Positions 55,645 to 64,000 of a stretch of 64,000 nt of DNA are shown here, piece by piece. How positions within the stretch are numbered: the stretch's first letter is position 1; each line of letters starts with the position of its first letter. The notes under the pieces are model-generated. The model was given only the letters and a program-made list of their open reading frames with translations. It was not told the DNA's origin and did not search any database. This DNA comes from JAWKNZ01 sp041391425 (GTDB lineage: Bacteria; Bdellovibrionota_B; Oligoflexia; Oligoflexales; JAWKNZ01). Location: NCBI GenBank assembly GCA_041391425.1, contig JAWKNZ010000011.1:62001-126000 (forward strand), in the 5' to 3' direction. The position numbers and the translations under genes are program-made.

Positions 55645-57450
55645 GTGGCTTGCGTTATGGGTGTAGACATGCGTGTATCTCAAAAGGGGACAGCATTTAT
55701 AGTTATATTTCTGATTTATATGCTACAAGTACTGTATGTAGCATATTACGGAGCAGATTGGATAGGTGGCCTCGCTGGGAGAGATATTACAGGGCCTGAA
55801 GGACTCTTTTATGCTTGGACATTTTCACTGTTAGCTTGCTTTAACATGCTTTTTTATTTTTTTGTCAGGGTTCTTATCGGAGCAAAGCTATATTCTTCAA
55901 TATATAAATTATTTCTTGCATTAGGTGGGACCTTTATAATGGCAGTGGTTATCCTTAGCCACAAAGTTGCAATTATTTTGGGAGCACCACTAGCTGACCC
56001 GTTTATTATAGAAAGTATTTTGAGTAGAGATGTCTTTGACCAAGTTCATTTGCAAATGACACATATTGTTACTATAGGGCTGCTTATGGTGCTATTTGGA
56101 GGGGGACTTTATGCTTTTTCTAAAATCTTAGAATCGAAGTTTAAATACCCCCTTATTTCCTTAGAGTCTAGATTACGTAGCCTTGCATGGATTTTTGCCT
56201 TGATTACTTGTGCTTCAGTAGCTTGGTCTCGCTCAAAAGTTCTAGAATATCGACAGGAAGGCGCTAGCATAGTTTTGAGCTTGCCGGCTTATCGAGTGCT
56301 TTTCAAGGGTTCAGCAGCTAAAGGGATATTTAGAGGTTCTCAAGTAACTTATCAAGCAGCAATAGAACACAACTATAGCACACCTCAAAAAACTCCCCAC
56401 CTTCTCATGCTTCTTATTGAAACGTTTCGTGCTGATGCTTTTGGTCCGGAGTTGACACCTAATATGTTTCGCTTTTCTAAGGAAAATAGATGCGTCACTT
56501 CTGATTTTCATACACCGACCAGTCATGTATCTGAAGAAGGGGCCTTCTCTATGATTTATGGCTTAAATGCTTACAATTATTTTGGGCTGCGTCGGAATCA
56601 TAGCCCATCTTATCCCGTGCAATTACTCAAATCTTATGGTTATCATTTTAGTGGTTTTTCTGGCTCTGCCCTCCGTGGGCGGAGAGGAGCAGATATTATT
56701 GTCGATAACTTTGATACTTACTGGGAGGCCTCAAATGAACTGCGTTTAAGAGATCGTGATGAGGCTTTGATCAAAAAACTTAAAGAGTTTTGGAGTAAAA
56801 GAACAGCTGGACCACAGGCGCAATTTGCGTTTTTGACTTCTACACATCATAACTATGACTTTTCAGATGCGTTTGCTATCGATCAGCCTATTTTGCCTTA
56901 TGATTATAATTCTCTTGGAAGCCTATTGTCTTATAAAAGTGAATTGAGAAATCGCTATAGAAATAGTGTGCGCTACGTCGATCATCTTTTTCAGAAAATT
57001 ATAGAGATTTATCAGGAAGAGATCGCTTCTGGGGATGTGGTTATTGCTTTAGCTGGCGACCATGGGGAGGAGTTTTGGGATGAGGGGAGCCTCGGGCATG
57101 CGGCCTCACGGCTGATTAATTCCAGGATTAAAGTCCCTTTTTTTATATGCATACCTGGAATTCAAGGTAAACGATTTTCCCTTTCGTCACAGCCTGATAT
57201 CTGGCCTACTATACTTGATTATATGGGTATTCGAGCGGAGGATGATGGTCCATGGCCGTATGATGGTATTTCTCTTATTTCCGATAAGGAGCATCGTTAT
57301 ATCGTAAATTCGGCGGCATCTTTCCCCGAAGAATCTTCAAAATTGCGATTATTACTAAGAATAGAAAGTATATTCTTAGTAATGTTTCAAAAAAATGGCG
57401 TCAGTTTCAACTTGTTGAAGAGAGAACAAAGGACGACCAAATGGTTGTAG
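55645..57450 (+). CDS. Membrane sulfatase-fold protein (YejM/LtaS-like), C-terminus frameshifted
   Basis: About five N-terminal helices precede a periplasmic alkaline-phosphatase-type domain: LMLLIETFRADAF (metal Glu), nucleophile Thr/Ser region in TPTSHVSEEGAFSMIYGL, and AGDHGEEFWDEGSLGHA (metal Asp-His). The layout matches YejM/PbgA or LtaS. YejM links to lipid A/cardiolipin balance; LtaS adds glycerol phosphate. The frame begins 9 bases after a family B element; starts at 55645 (GTG), 55657 or 55669 are possible. Near 57350-57385 the frame shifts; the alternative frame continues (KYILSNVSKKWRQFQLVEER..) to TGA 57525-57527, about 25 residues longer. Confidence 0.85.
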   Translation: MACVMGVDMRVSQKGTAFIVIFLIYMLQVLYVAYYGADWIGGLAGRDITGPEGLFYAWTFSLLACFNMLFYFFVRVLIGAKLYSSIYKLFLALGGTFIMAVVILSHKVAIILGAPLADPFIIESILSRDVFDQVHLQMTHIVTIGLLMVLFGGGLYAFSKILESKFKYPLISLESRLRSLAWIFALITCASVAWSRSKVLEYRQEGASIVLSLPAYRVLFKGSAAKGIFRGSQVTYQAAIEHNYSTPQKTPHLLMLLIETFRADAFGPELTPNMFRFSKENRCVTSDFHTPTSHVSEEGAFSMIYGLNAYNYFGLRRNHSPSYPVQLLKSYGYHFSGFSGSALRGRRGADIIVDNFDTYWEASNELRLRDRDEALIKKLKEFWSKRTAGPQAQFAFLTSTHHNYDFSDAFAIDQPILPYDYNSLGSLLSYKSELRNRYRNSVRYVDHLFQKIIEIYQEEIASGDVVIALAGDHGEEFWDEGSLGHAASRLINSRIKVPFFICIPGIQGKRFSLSSQPDIWPTILDYMGIRAEDDGPWPYDGISLISDKEHRYIVNSAASFPEESSKLRLLLRIESIFLVMFQKNGVSFNLLKREQRTTKWL

Positions 57451-57539
57451 CTAAAACTAGGCTAAAAGATCTAGACCCATTGATCGAAGATCTATGGAAT
57501 AGGGTAACGCTATACCTAAAACCTTGAAAAGACGTATAG

Positions 57540-57690
57540 CCCGGACCCGAATTTCTAGCCGGTTGCGGCGTTGCTTTGTCGTCAGGAAATCCTCATATAT
57601 GCGGTTTCCCACCTCCTCGCGCTTAGCACCCGAGCGAACTTCGAATCCGGTGAAAATACTACAGTTTTTCAAAAAATTTCAGATCCCGGG
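57540..57690 (-). mobile_element. Family B MITE-like element, copy 5
   Basis: From CCCGGACCCGAATTTC to TTTCAGATCCCGGG, 151 bp. TATAG flanks both sides exactly (57535-57539 and 57691-57695). The central ~15 bases carrying the GTACCAACATG motif of other copies are missing. Confidence 0.9.
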
Positions 57691-57739
57691 TATAGAATAA
57701 CTAAAGTTAGATGTTCTATATTACAATTCAATGCATGTG

Positions 57740-58315
57740 TTAGATATTTTGATCGATATAATCTTTGACTGGCTCACTGCACGCTTCAAATGTGCCCTTC
57801 AATTTGTTTTTTCTAGCAAATGGTACCGACCATAGGCAGCCATGAAACGAGATATAAACACCTGGGGCAGCTACATATGCTGCAAATAGGGCTTCGGTTA
57901 CATTTTGTAATGCATCTGAGTTTTCAAAGCCGAATGGGCGCATCGCGCCCGTAAAGATAATGGGGACGTTTGTTTTTTTTAGGCGATTAAAACAATAAGC
58001 GGCTGTTACTTCCATGGTATCTGTTCCATGAAGGACTAGGATGGGGCGTTCTAATGGTAAAAGGGTCGAAATTTGATTAAAAACTACTCTTCTGTCACTT
58101 TCGGTAAAGGTTAACGAGTCCTTTGCCATAAGAGGATGAAAATTCAGCTCGCTATAAGGTAGTCTGAGCTGTGATATGATTTTAGCCTTTATAAAAGATG
58201 TTCTGTTTTCCAAGCTTCCTTCTAATTCGTCGTAAGATTTTTCTATAGTACCGCCTGTTGTTATGAGATGGACGCTCCGAGTTGCGTTACTTTGTTGCTG
58301 TTTTTTTGGCTTCAA
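57740..58315 (-). CDS. Short asparaginase-like protein (N-terminal domain only)
   Basis: Asparaginase landmarks are present: HLITTGGTIEK (first catalytic Thr, about residue 20) and LVLHGTDTMEVTA (second Thr/Asp pair, about residue 95), then FTGAMRPFG. The length of 191 equals only the N-terminal domain of the usual ~330-residue enzymes. Such single-domain forms are known as a separate short family, so this may be a complete protein rather than a truncation; the end PVKDYIDQNI looks natural. Activity on asparagine is not assured. Confidence 0.8.
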   Translation of the reverse strand: MKPKKQQQSNATRSVHLITTGGTIEKSYDELEGSLENRTSFIKAKIISQLRLPYSELNFHPLMAKDSLTFTESDRRVVFNQISTLLPLERPILVLHGTDTMEVTAAYCFNRLKKTNVPIIFTGAMRPFGFENSDALQNVTEALFAAYVAAPGVYISFHGCLWSVPFARKNKLKGTFEACSEPVKDYIDQNI

Positions 58316-58410
58316 ATTCTACCTCACGATCAGGTTTTAGATTATTAAACTATATTGGATCAGTGCATTGTTTTCGAAAAAAGTGCCTTTATTATAGAAA
58401 TATAGCCATG

Positions 58411-58459
58411 GCTTTAATTCCCTGACGCTCTAGGCAGCACCTGAGGGGGTTAAAAGCAC
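58411..58459. repeat. Imperfect inverted repeat upstream of the PEP-synthase-like gene
   Basis: GCTTTAATTCCCTGA and TGAGGGGGTTAAAAGC form an imperfect stem around a 16-base loop. A preceding stretch, ttcgaaaaaagtgcctttatt, resembles the inner part of the inverted repeat after tdk. No tail of T residues; not a clear terminator. The 296-bp gap holds nothing else seen. Confidence 0.4.
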
Positions 58460-58611
58460 TTCTTAATATGTTCTAGTGCATACTTTAATTACTTGGAAAT
58501 GCTTCAAGTGAAAAGCTGTATTTGATTAAAGCCTAATCCTTTGGATATACTAAGAGAATAAACCTCTAGAACGACAAAGAATCGTGGCTATAACTAGGTA
58601 GGGGGCCGTGC

Positions 58612-61215
58612 ATGAATGAATTGACAAGTTTAAGGAAGAATCTTGAGGCAACTATTACATCTATTGGAAAAGACGCGTGGCATTTGTCGGTTTTACAAAA
58701 TAAAGTGGGTGCCAATATTATCCCTACCTTAATTATTAAGCCAATGGAGGTACGCGCTTGGCTTGGTCAGTTAGCTGGGTATGAAGCCGCGATAGACGAT
58801 TGGCGTTTGTGGCATGGAGGATCTTATCCTGATAGCCTAAATGCATTTAAGGAAAGCTTAAAGGTTTGCCAAGTTCCCAAGTTTTGGGCTAGGATTATTG
58901 CCCGTATTAGGTCACTGCGAAAATCAGACACTGATGCTGTTATGTTTAGAGCTGATTTGAATGCCTACGCATTCAAAAATTGCGCTCTCAATGCATGCTT
59001 TAGAACTTTGACTCTTAGAGAATTTGACGAAGCTTCTCTTTGGCAGTCTTTTTTGGCTATAATCTTGCCTTTTTTCGAGGAAGAAGGTGCTAAAGCCTTG
59101 TTAGAAGCTGGACTATCACCAGTAGATACAATGCCGGGTGTTATGATTCAGCCTTGTTGGCCTGGAAAAATTGCTGGCAGGTGTACTTTTTTTGACAAAG
59201 CTACGGTAGATAATGATGTGGAACAGTGGGCTACAATTCATTGGAGTGAGCAAAATGCTGCTCATTTAGAGCAGAACAATGTCGATTTACATCATAACCA
59301 TAAGCTTTCGTTTCGTATTGGCCTTGATCCAGCAAGTTTCGAAATCGTAGAGGATTTGAAGCCTTATTTGCCGCAGTTAATGGAATGGATTTATGATGCC
59401 TGTCACTGTTTGAAGGGGCTTTCGTCTATTGAATGGTTATGGGATGGCGATCTTCTATGGCTTTTAGATGCAAAAAGTATGGATGGACAGGTATGCCTTA
59501 GCTTGTCTAGCGATGAGAAATTCTATGGTGATAACACGTTCACACTCTTGTCAGCTGTTAAACCTTTTCTTAAAAAGCGTTTTTCCAGCCAATGTTCTAA
59601 TTTGACGGAATCATTATTTTGCGATGGGGAAACTTTTTGGAAGCCGTTGGAGAAATGGGCCGGAAGGTTGTCCAGTGGCCTGATTCAAGGATTTTCTCCA
59701 GGCAATAACCATTTTTCCTTAAAGCAACTGCTTTTAAGACAATGGTATAGGGTTTTACATGGAGATGTTCATGCGATTTTGGCTTCGCTTAACTATGGCT
59801 ATAGTGTTCAAATAATGGGAGAAGATCCTCGAGAGGCTTTACTTTTGTTACAAACGAAAAGTCTAGGAAAGATTGCTCCATCTTTATTGGCATCACTTGA
59901 AAATGATTGGAAAAACCTAGAAAAGAAAATGTTGGGGAATAAATGGCAAGCGTTTATGCTAACAGGTCAAAACGCAGTGTTTATGGGCAGCTGTAGGGAT
60001 CATTTTGATGGATACAAGAAGGATGTAGGTGATGTTGCCTTTGATTGTTTCATCCAAGCGAGGGAAGTAGCGAGCGATTATGTTTTAAATCAGACAAAAG
60101 TTTTTTTATTAAAAAGAATACTGATCAAAACTCTTAACGAATTGTGGAGGGTTTTAGGATTGCCTTCTAAGCAGTTTTCTCATTTGTTTTTGTGGCAACC
60201 TGCAGGTTCTGCCGAAGGCTTTAATCGAGAATTAAATGATTTTGTGAGTCTTTTAAAGAAAGATGAGCATAGGGAAGAATTCTTACAAAAATTATCAGTG
60301 GCCTTAGATATGGACCAAGCACTTATTTGTGGAGGGGTTCTCAAGGAAAAGCATGCTGTCCTTTGGCATAGATTTTTGTTTAGTTATGCTTATATTTCTT
60401 ATTTTTGGGAACTAACGCATCCTAGTATTGCAGATTTTCCGCCGCAGTTGTCGAAACTCATATCTTGTAAATTAGCAATGCACTGTGTTGATGGCGATTT
60501 AAACATAGGAGTTGAGGTCAGGCGTGCAGCAAAAGAAAATGCACTTTTGTCTTTTCGACAAGCTCTTGATGCTCAAAGTGTTGAAGGAATGACGGCGATA
60601 GTCGAAGGCCTTATACGACTTGTCGAGCGTTTAATTAGTATAGATAGTGAGCAATTTTTCGTTTCAGGCAAGTATTTTCAGCCATTAAAAAATCATTTAT
60701 GGCAAATTTCGACGGAAATGACGAAAAATGGCCAGCTGCGTAATAGGAGTGATTGTTATGTGCTAAGGGCAAATGAATTGCTCTCGTCTATACAGGGTGG
60801 GGGAATTTACTGGGGGTTTCTCGTTGGGAAACGTTTAGAGGTAAAGGATATTCATATTGCAAGTAAAGACACTGAAGATAAATGGATACTAGATACCGAG
60901 GGGTTAGATATAAAAAGTATCAATGCTTTAGAGCATTTACTTTATGGAATGCCTTGGAAAAGTCAGCTTGGGATTAGCGATGATGAAATGGCTTTTTTGT
61001 TGTCTTCCTGTGATGTTTTTTGGAAAGAAGATTTAATAGAAACGGTGCATACTGACAATTTTACTAGAGTTAAGGCTTTGCGCTCTGGGGCGGAAGCTAG
61101 TGAGAATTATATTGATAATAATATTATTGGAAATGAACCCAGTAACGAAGGCTTATATTTTAAAGAGCCGTCGTCGGTAATAGTAACCTCAAATTATATG
61201 GATGAAACAACCTGA
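58612..61215 (+). CDS. Degenerate PEP synthase / PPDK-like protein of unknown function
   Basis: The 867-residue product has in residues ~180-290 a pattern like the PEP/pyruvate-binding (PPDK N-terminal) fold: VMIQPCWPGKIAGRCTFFDKAT (family: VQxMVxxxxAGVxFTxxP) and LSSIEWLWDGDLLWLLDAKSM (family: DIEWAxDxxxLxxLQARP). Key acidic and basic residues of the active enzymes appear changed, and I see no phospho-His domain (GGxTSHAAI). The remaining ~550 residues are helix-rich without known motif. GGGGGCC precedes the ATG. A non-catalytic or altered homologue is the best reading; confidence in the fold is moderate. Confidence 0.55.
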   Translation: MNELTSLRKNLEATITSIGKDAWHLSVLQNKVGANIIPTLIIKPMEVRAWLGQLAGYEAAIDDWRLWHGGSYPDSLNAFKESLKVCQVPKFWARIIARIRSLRKSDTDAVMFRADLNAYAFKNCALNACFRTLTLREFDEASLWQSFLAIILPFFEEEGAKALLEAGLSPVDTMPGVMIQPCWPGKIAGRCTFFDKATVDNDVEQWATIHWSEQNAAHLEQNNVDLHHNHKLSFRIGLDPASFEIVEDLKPYLPQLMEWIYDACHCLKGLSSIEWLWDGDLLWLLDAKSMDGQVCLSLSSDEKFYGDNTFTLLSAVKPFLKKRFSSQCSNLTESLFCDGETFWKPLEKWAGRLSSGLIQGFSPGNNHFSLKQLLLRQWYRVLHGDVHAILASLNYGYSVQIMGEDPREALLLLQTKSLGKIAPSLLASLENDWKNLEKKMLGNKWQAFMLTGQNAVFMGSCRDHFDGYKKDVGDVAFDCFIQAREVASDYVLNQTKVFLLKRILIKTLNELWRVLGLPSKQFSHLFLWQPAGSAEGFNRELNDFVSLLKKDEHREEFLQKLSVALDMDQALICGGVLKEKHAVLWHRFLFSYAYISYFWELTHPSIADFPPQLSKLISCKLAMHCVDGDLNIGVEVRRAAKENALLSFRQALDAQSVEGMTAIVEGLIRLVERLISIDSEQFFVSGKYFQPLKNHLWQISTEMTKNGQLRNRSDCYVLRANELLSSIQGGGIYWGFLVGKRLEVKDIHIASKDTEDKWILDTEGLDIKSINALEHLLYGMPWKSQLGISDDEMAFLLSSCDVFWKEDLIETVHTDNFTRVKALRSGAEASENYIDNNIIGNEPSNEGLYFKEPSSVIVTSNYMDETT

Positions 61216-61247
61216 AGTCGAGTAAGTTTTCTACTGCTTATCGAGAA

Positions 61248-61327
61248 GCTCCCTCGCGTCTAGCACCTGAGCGAACTTCGAATCCATTGAAAATAATACA
61301 GTTTTTTAAAAAATTTAAGATCCCGGT
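61248..61327 (-). mobile_element. Family B MITE-like element, copy 6 (right part only)
   Basis: About 80 bp matching the right half (CCTCGCGtCTAGCACC..AACTTCGAATCC.. to AAGATCCCGG). The left half is absent. A family A element begins 6 bases later. Confidence 0.78.
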
Positions 61328-61332
61328 TACTA

Positions 61333-61510
61333 GGGCGTGTTGACGTTTCATTTCCTACTAGGAGCGAAACCCTTGAGTCACAATGTTGTCATGGTTTCAA
61401 AAATTATCCTCAATGTACATCTAGTACACCTCCGGTAATTTTGAAACCCTTCCTAGCTGCGACTTTCAAGTATTTGTCTCTCGCTACGAAAATGAAACGT
61501 CAACACGCCC
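61333..61510. mobile_element. Family A MITE-like element, copy 5
   Basis: 178 bp, orientation as copies 2 and 3, TA at 61331-61332 and 61511-61512. The rest of the gap to 61816 shows no gene. Confidence 0.88.
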
Positions 61511-61816
61511 TAATATAATATTAAGGGGAGCAAAAAATCTATCATACTGCGCTACGCCTAAAAATTCTATAATATCGCACACTTCGATTGCTGTCACTGC
61601 ATCTCAAGCCAAGAAAGTCCTTGTCTTTTATGCTGTTCTAAGGCATAGCCTAAATTTACATCAGATGCAGTCTGAGGGGGGCGATATTGGCACGCCTTTA
61701 GAAATAAGTTGCCGATATTGTTGCGTGGCGGTATTTTTTTATTATGTTTTAATACCTTTATCCTAACTCATAAGTTATAAATTGGTTGGAAAGCAGATTT
61801 TTCTCTCCTTCTGATC

Positions 61817-62010
61817 GAGCCGAAGGCGAAGAATCTCAAACTTCGCACTCATGCATAATAAGTTCGAGGTGTTTCGTTTCACTCAACATGACGTACTTGC
61901 ATACTTATTGGTTGAGCCGAAGGCGAAGAATCTCAAACTTCGCACTCATGCATAATAAGTTCGAGGTGTTTCGTTTCACTCAACATGACGTACTTGCAAA
62001 CTTATTGATT
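61817..62010 (+). repeat. Two tandem 97-bp units of repeat family D
   Basis: The unit GAGCCGAAGGCGAAGAATC...CAACATGACGTACTTGCA recurs at 61817 and 61914, nearly identical. Each unit has TTCGAGG/… stem potential. A single diverged relative is at 24.4 kb. An 83-codon open frame spanning the pair is an artefact of the repetition. Confidence 0.8.
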
Positions 62011-62052
62011 GAGCTGGAGTCTCCTTTAAAACATTAATAGATAGAGTTGTTT

Positions 62053-63159
62053 ATGAAAAATATTTTTGAAACACTCGGGCTTCCACGGCGGCCTATCATG
62101 CTGGCTCCTCTAGCTGGCGTCTCCGATATTCCATTCCGTAGGATTTGTCAAAGGCTAGGAGCAGATTTAACTTATGTTGAGATGCTTTCTGCGGTTGCTA
62201 TAAATCACAGAAGCGAGCGGACATTGGCTATGATGGAGCGTCATCCAGAGGAAAATATCTTGGGGGTTCAGGTAACTTCCGGTTCTGCTGAGGCTATGTA
62301 TGATGCAGTAAGATTTCTCGATCAGCAAAATTTTGAAACCATAGATATAAATATGGGGTGCCCCGTTCGTAAGGTTGTTAAATCCGGAAGTGGTAGTGCT
62401 ATTCTTAAAGACTTAAAGCGTGTTTATGAAACGACTCAAGCGGCTCGTAAAGCGACTTCAAAACCGCTGTCGGTAAAAATTAGGATGGGCTGGGATGGAC
62501 ATTCAAAGAACTATTTAGAGGTGGGAAAGGCTGCTGAAGATGCAGGTGCTGACTGGATTACTATGCATGGGCGCACCAGAAATGATGATTACTCAGTTCC
62601 AGTCGATATTAATGCTTTAGCTGAACTTAAGGCTCATGTATCAATACCAGTTATTGGCAATGGCAATATTATGTATGTGAGTGATGCTGATAAAATGCTT
62701 GCGACTTCTAAGGTGGATGGTTTGATGGTCAGCCGTGGTGCTTTAGGCAATCCATGGTTATTTAGGGACTTACAAGCACCTTCTTTTAGTACTTCTGACA
62801 AAGTGAGCTTAGATGAATGGGCAGGCTTGGTAATAGATCATTTAAGTTGGCAAAAAGGACAATATATAAATCAGACGGCGGCGGCCGTTTGTATGCGCAA
62901 GCATTTGCTTTGGTATTTAAAGGGGTGGCCGGGAGCGCGTAGATGGCGGGATCAGATTAATAATGCTAGCGATTTGGACTCTGCTGTGGAACTTGTACAG
63001 CAAATGGTGGGTAGCCTTAGAAATGAGGGGGTTGCATATAGGGGATCGCTTGAAGAAGGAGTTAAAGGTCGTGAGCGGTTTTTTTGGGAGCCGAAATTTG
63101 ATATGGATCGTGTGTTAGACCGTGGGGTGGGTGACGATGGTGGTAGTTCTTGCGGCTGA
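62053..63159 (+). CDS. dusB: tRNA-dihydrouridine synthase (DusB type)
   Basis: The flavin enzyme reduces uridines in the tRNA D-loop. Seen: LAPLAGVSDIPFRRIC at the N-terminus, NMGCPVRKVVKSGSGSAIL with the catalytic Cys (about residue 103), KIRMGWDG, ITMHGRTR and NGNIMYVSDA, then GALGNPWLF. This order and the GCPVRKVVK form are DusB-like. The length (~368) is slightly over the norm because of a Gly/Ser-rich end. Start ATG 62053; an in-frame TTG lies six bases earlier. Confidence 0.92.
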   Translation: MKNIFETLGLPRRPIMLAPLAGVSDIPFRRICQRLGADLTYVEMLSAVAINHRSERTLAMMERHPEENILGVQVTSGSAEAMYDAVRFLDQQNFETIDINMGCPVRKVVKSGSGSAILKDLKRVYETTQAARKATSKPLSVKIRMGWDGHSKNYLEVGKAAEDAGADWITMHGRTRNDDYSVPVDINALAELKAHVSIPVIGNGNIMYVSDADKMLATSKVDGLMVSRGALGNPWLFRDLQAPSFSTSDKVSLDEWAGLVIDHLSWQKGQYINQTAAAVCMRKHLLWYLKGWPGARRWRDQINNASDLDSAVELVQQMVGSLRNEGVAYRGSLEEGVKGRERFFWEPKFDMDRVLDRGVGDDGGSSCG

Positions 63160-63181
63160 GGGGCTTTATTGAATTGGACTA

Positions 63182-63360
63182 GGGCGTGTTGTCGGTTAAT
63201 TTTCGTAGCGAGAGACAAATACTTGAAAGTCGCACTTGGGAAGGGTTTCAAAAATTACCGGAGGTGTACTAGATGTACATTGAGGATAATTTTTGAAACC
63301 CTGACAACGTTGTGACTCAAGGGTTTGGCTCGTGTAGGAAAATGAAACGTCAACACACCC
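63182..63360. mobile_element. Family A MITE-like element, copy 6
   Basis: 179 bp with a diverged left end (GGGCGTGTTGTCGGTTAA) and right end CGTCAACACACCC. TA at 63180-63181 and 63361-63362. It lies just after dusB. In 63363-63597 no gene is seen; TTGACA at 63468 and TATAAT at 63481 are only 7 bases apart and so are not a normal promoter pair. Confidence 0.85.
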
Positions 63361-63597
63361 TAATCGTTAATTTTGATAGATCTGTCTAAATATTATTAAT
63401 AAGTCATAATGGCATAATATTAATCAGAGGTAAATATTAGAAAACTGTTAGTTATTTTTAAAAACCTTGACATATATTTTATAATCCTTTAAATCCATAG
63501 CTGATGCAAATGAAGACATTAAAAAAATAAGCAGTTCATTGTCTCACTTATCTTAATTAGTTGTTTTTACTTATAAAAATTTGAAAGGGAGTTGCGA

Positions 63598-64000
63598 ATG
63601 GTTTCCAGAAAGTTGTTAACAAGTGCATTAATTGGCGTTTTTGCCTTTGCGTCTAATGGATTCTCAGCGGAAGAAGAAAAGGTCGAGGCAACAAAAGTAG
63701 CTCCTATGACTAGTGTATTGCCTAATTTTTATAGTTTGATCCAATTGCGCCATTATACCAATGTTGCTTTAACAGATAACTCTACTGAAGGAACGAACGT
63801 TTTTGCAGAAGGCCGTTATTATTTAGGTTCTACCTTCATGGATGGTAAATTAGATGCTAACGTAGCATTACGTTTGAGAAAAGAAACTCAAACAAACACG
63901 CTAAAGCAACAATCTACTTATATATGGCTTGCATATTCTGCGTTGAAAACAGACAATTTCGATATATCTCCATATGCTGATATTCGCCTTCCAATTAACG
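63598..64000 (+). CDS. Exported outer-membrane-type (beta-barrel) protein, 3' end outside window
   Basis: ATG 63598 is preceded by AAAGGGAG. The first ~23 residues (MVSRKLLTSALIGVFAFASNG..) are a signal peptide with cleavage after FSA. The following ~110 residues show alternating strands with aromatic residues (YSLIQLRHYTN, FAEGRYYLGSTFMDGKLDANVALRLR, YIWLAYSAL, SPYADIRLPIN), as in barrel porins. The frame is open to the right edge. Family not identified. Confidence 0.7.
   Translation, partial: MVSRKLLTSALIGVFAFASNGFSAEEEKVEATKVAPMTSVLPNFYSLIQLRHYTNVALTDNSTEGTNVFAEGRYYLGSTFMDGKLDANVALRLRKETQTNTLKQQSTYIWLAYSALKTDNFDISPYADIRLPIN

Noticed and set aside
57740..58315. Asparaginase truncated by the neighbouring family B element
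   Set aside because: The element ends about 45 bp away, the protein end looks natural and single-domain forms of this family are known.
61817..62010. Possible CRISPR array
   Set aside because: Only two head-to-tail units of 97 bp with no spacers and no cas genes in the window.
61786..62037. Open frame of 83 codons with an internal protein repeat
   Set aside because: The internal repeat is simply the 97-bp DNA repeat; no start signal and no family.
63468..63486. TTGACA followed by TATAAT before the outer-membrane-type gene
   Set aside because: Spacing is 7 bases instead of about 17, so they cannot be one sigma70 promoter.

Overview
The window is about 39% GC by eye and reads as the chromosome of a Gram-negative bacterium. 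Supporting features are many lipobox-bearing lipoproteins, a TolC/RND efflux pair, a YejM-like envelope sulfatase-fold protein, and a signal-peptide barrel-type protein at the right edge. A eukaryotic-like kinase with an HRDISPQN loop beside a PEGA protein, a PSP1 protein, a PilZ protein and an efp-accB-accC cluster recall the former Deltaproteobacteria (Bdellovibrionota/Oligoflexia or Myxococcota). That placement is inference, not proof.

Layout. 1-6.6 kb: BirA-CoaX fusion (cut by the left edge), lipoprotein hydrolase, rhomboid protease, DTW-domain tRNA enzyme, MetRS. 7-9.9 kb: a large unknown lipoprotein and two paralogous Cys-rich secreted proteins. 10.2-14.1 kb: minus-strand ccsA/hemX-hemA-hemC-hemD, with hemA and hemC frameshifted. 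14.4-17.9 kb: class II DAHP synthase with a frameshift and a messy tandem duplication of its 3' end, then thymidine kinase. 18-24.4 kb: TrpG/PabA, PilZ protein, VTT-lipase fusion, NlpC/P60-like protein, EF-P, AccB, AccC. 24.7-31.2 kb: three coupled lipoproteins and a helical-repeat protein of unknown function. 31.5-38.5 kb: CcmI-like Ig domains, a ruined alpha-carbonic anhydrase, PEGA protein, kinase, PSP1 protein, PAN protein. 38.5-46.2 kb: dynamin-like GTPase, ruined thyX, SDR, PTPS, GST, MobA-MoaA fusion. 46.5-54.8 kb: lipoprotein hydrolase, TolC, RND pump, NorB (frameshifted) and NorC. 55.6-64 kb: YejM-like protein, short asparaginase-like protein, degenerate PEP-synthase-like protein, DusB, start of an outer-membrane-type protein.

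The strongest unexplained signal is a set of short non-coding mobile elements (MITE-like). Family A has six near-palindromic copies of about 180 bp, each between TA dinucleotides. Family B has six copies of about 150-165 bp, with 5-bp target duplications. Family C has six copies of about 160 bp, with GTAAC ends and 8-bp duplications as made by IS66-type elements. One A copy sits inside a B copy, which reveals the empty site. Several copies lie on gene ends and supply stop codons. No transposase gene is in the window, so they would move in trans.

The second signal is the density of frameshifts. Some genes have one indel with a clean reading frame beyond it (kinase, helical-repeat protein, DAHP synthase, NorB, HemA, YejM-like protein), often at a homopolymer. 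Others (hemC, thyX, alpha-carbonic anhydrase) carry several. Either this is a genome in decay with expanding mobile elements, or an incompletely polished long-read assembly, or both. The sequence alone cannot decide.
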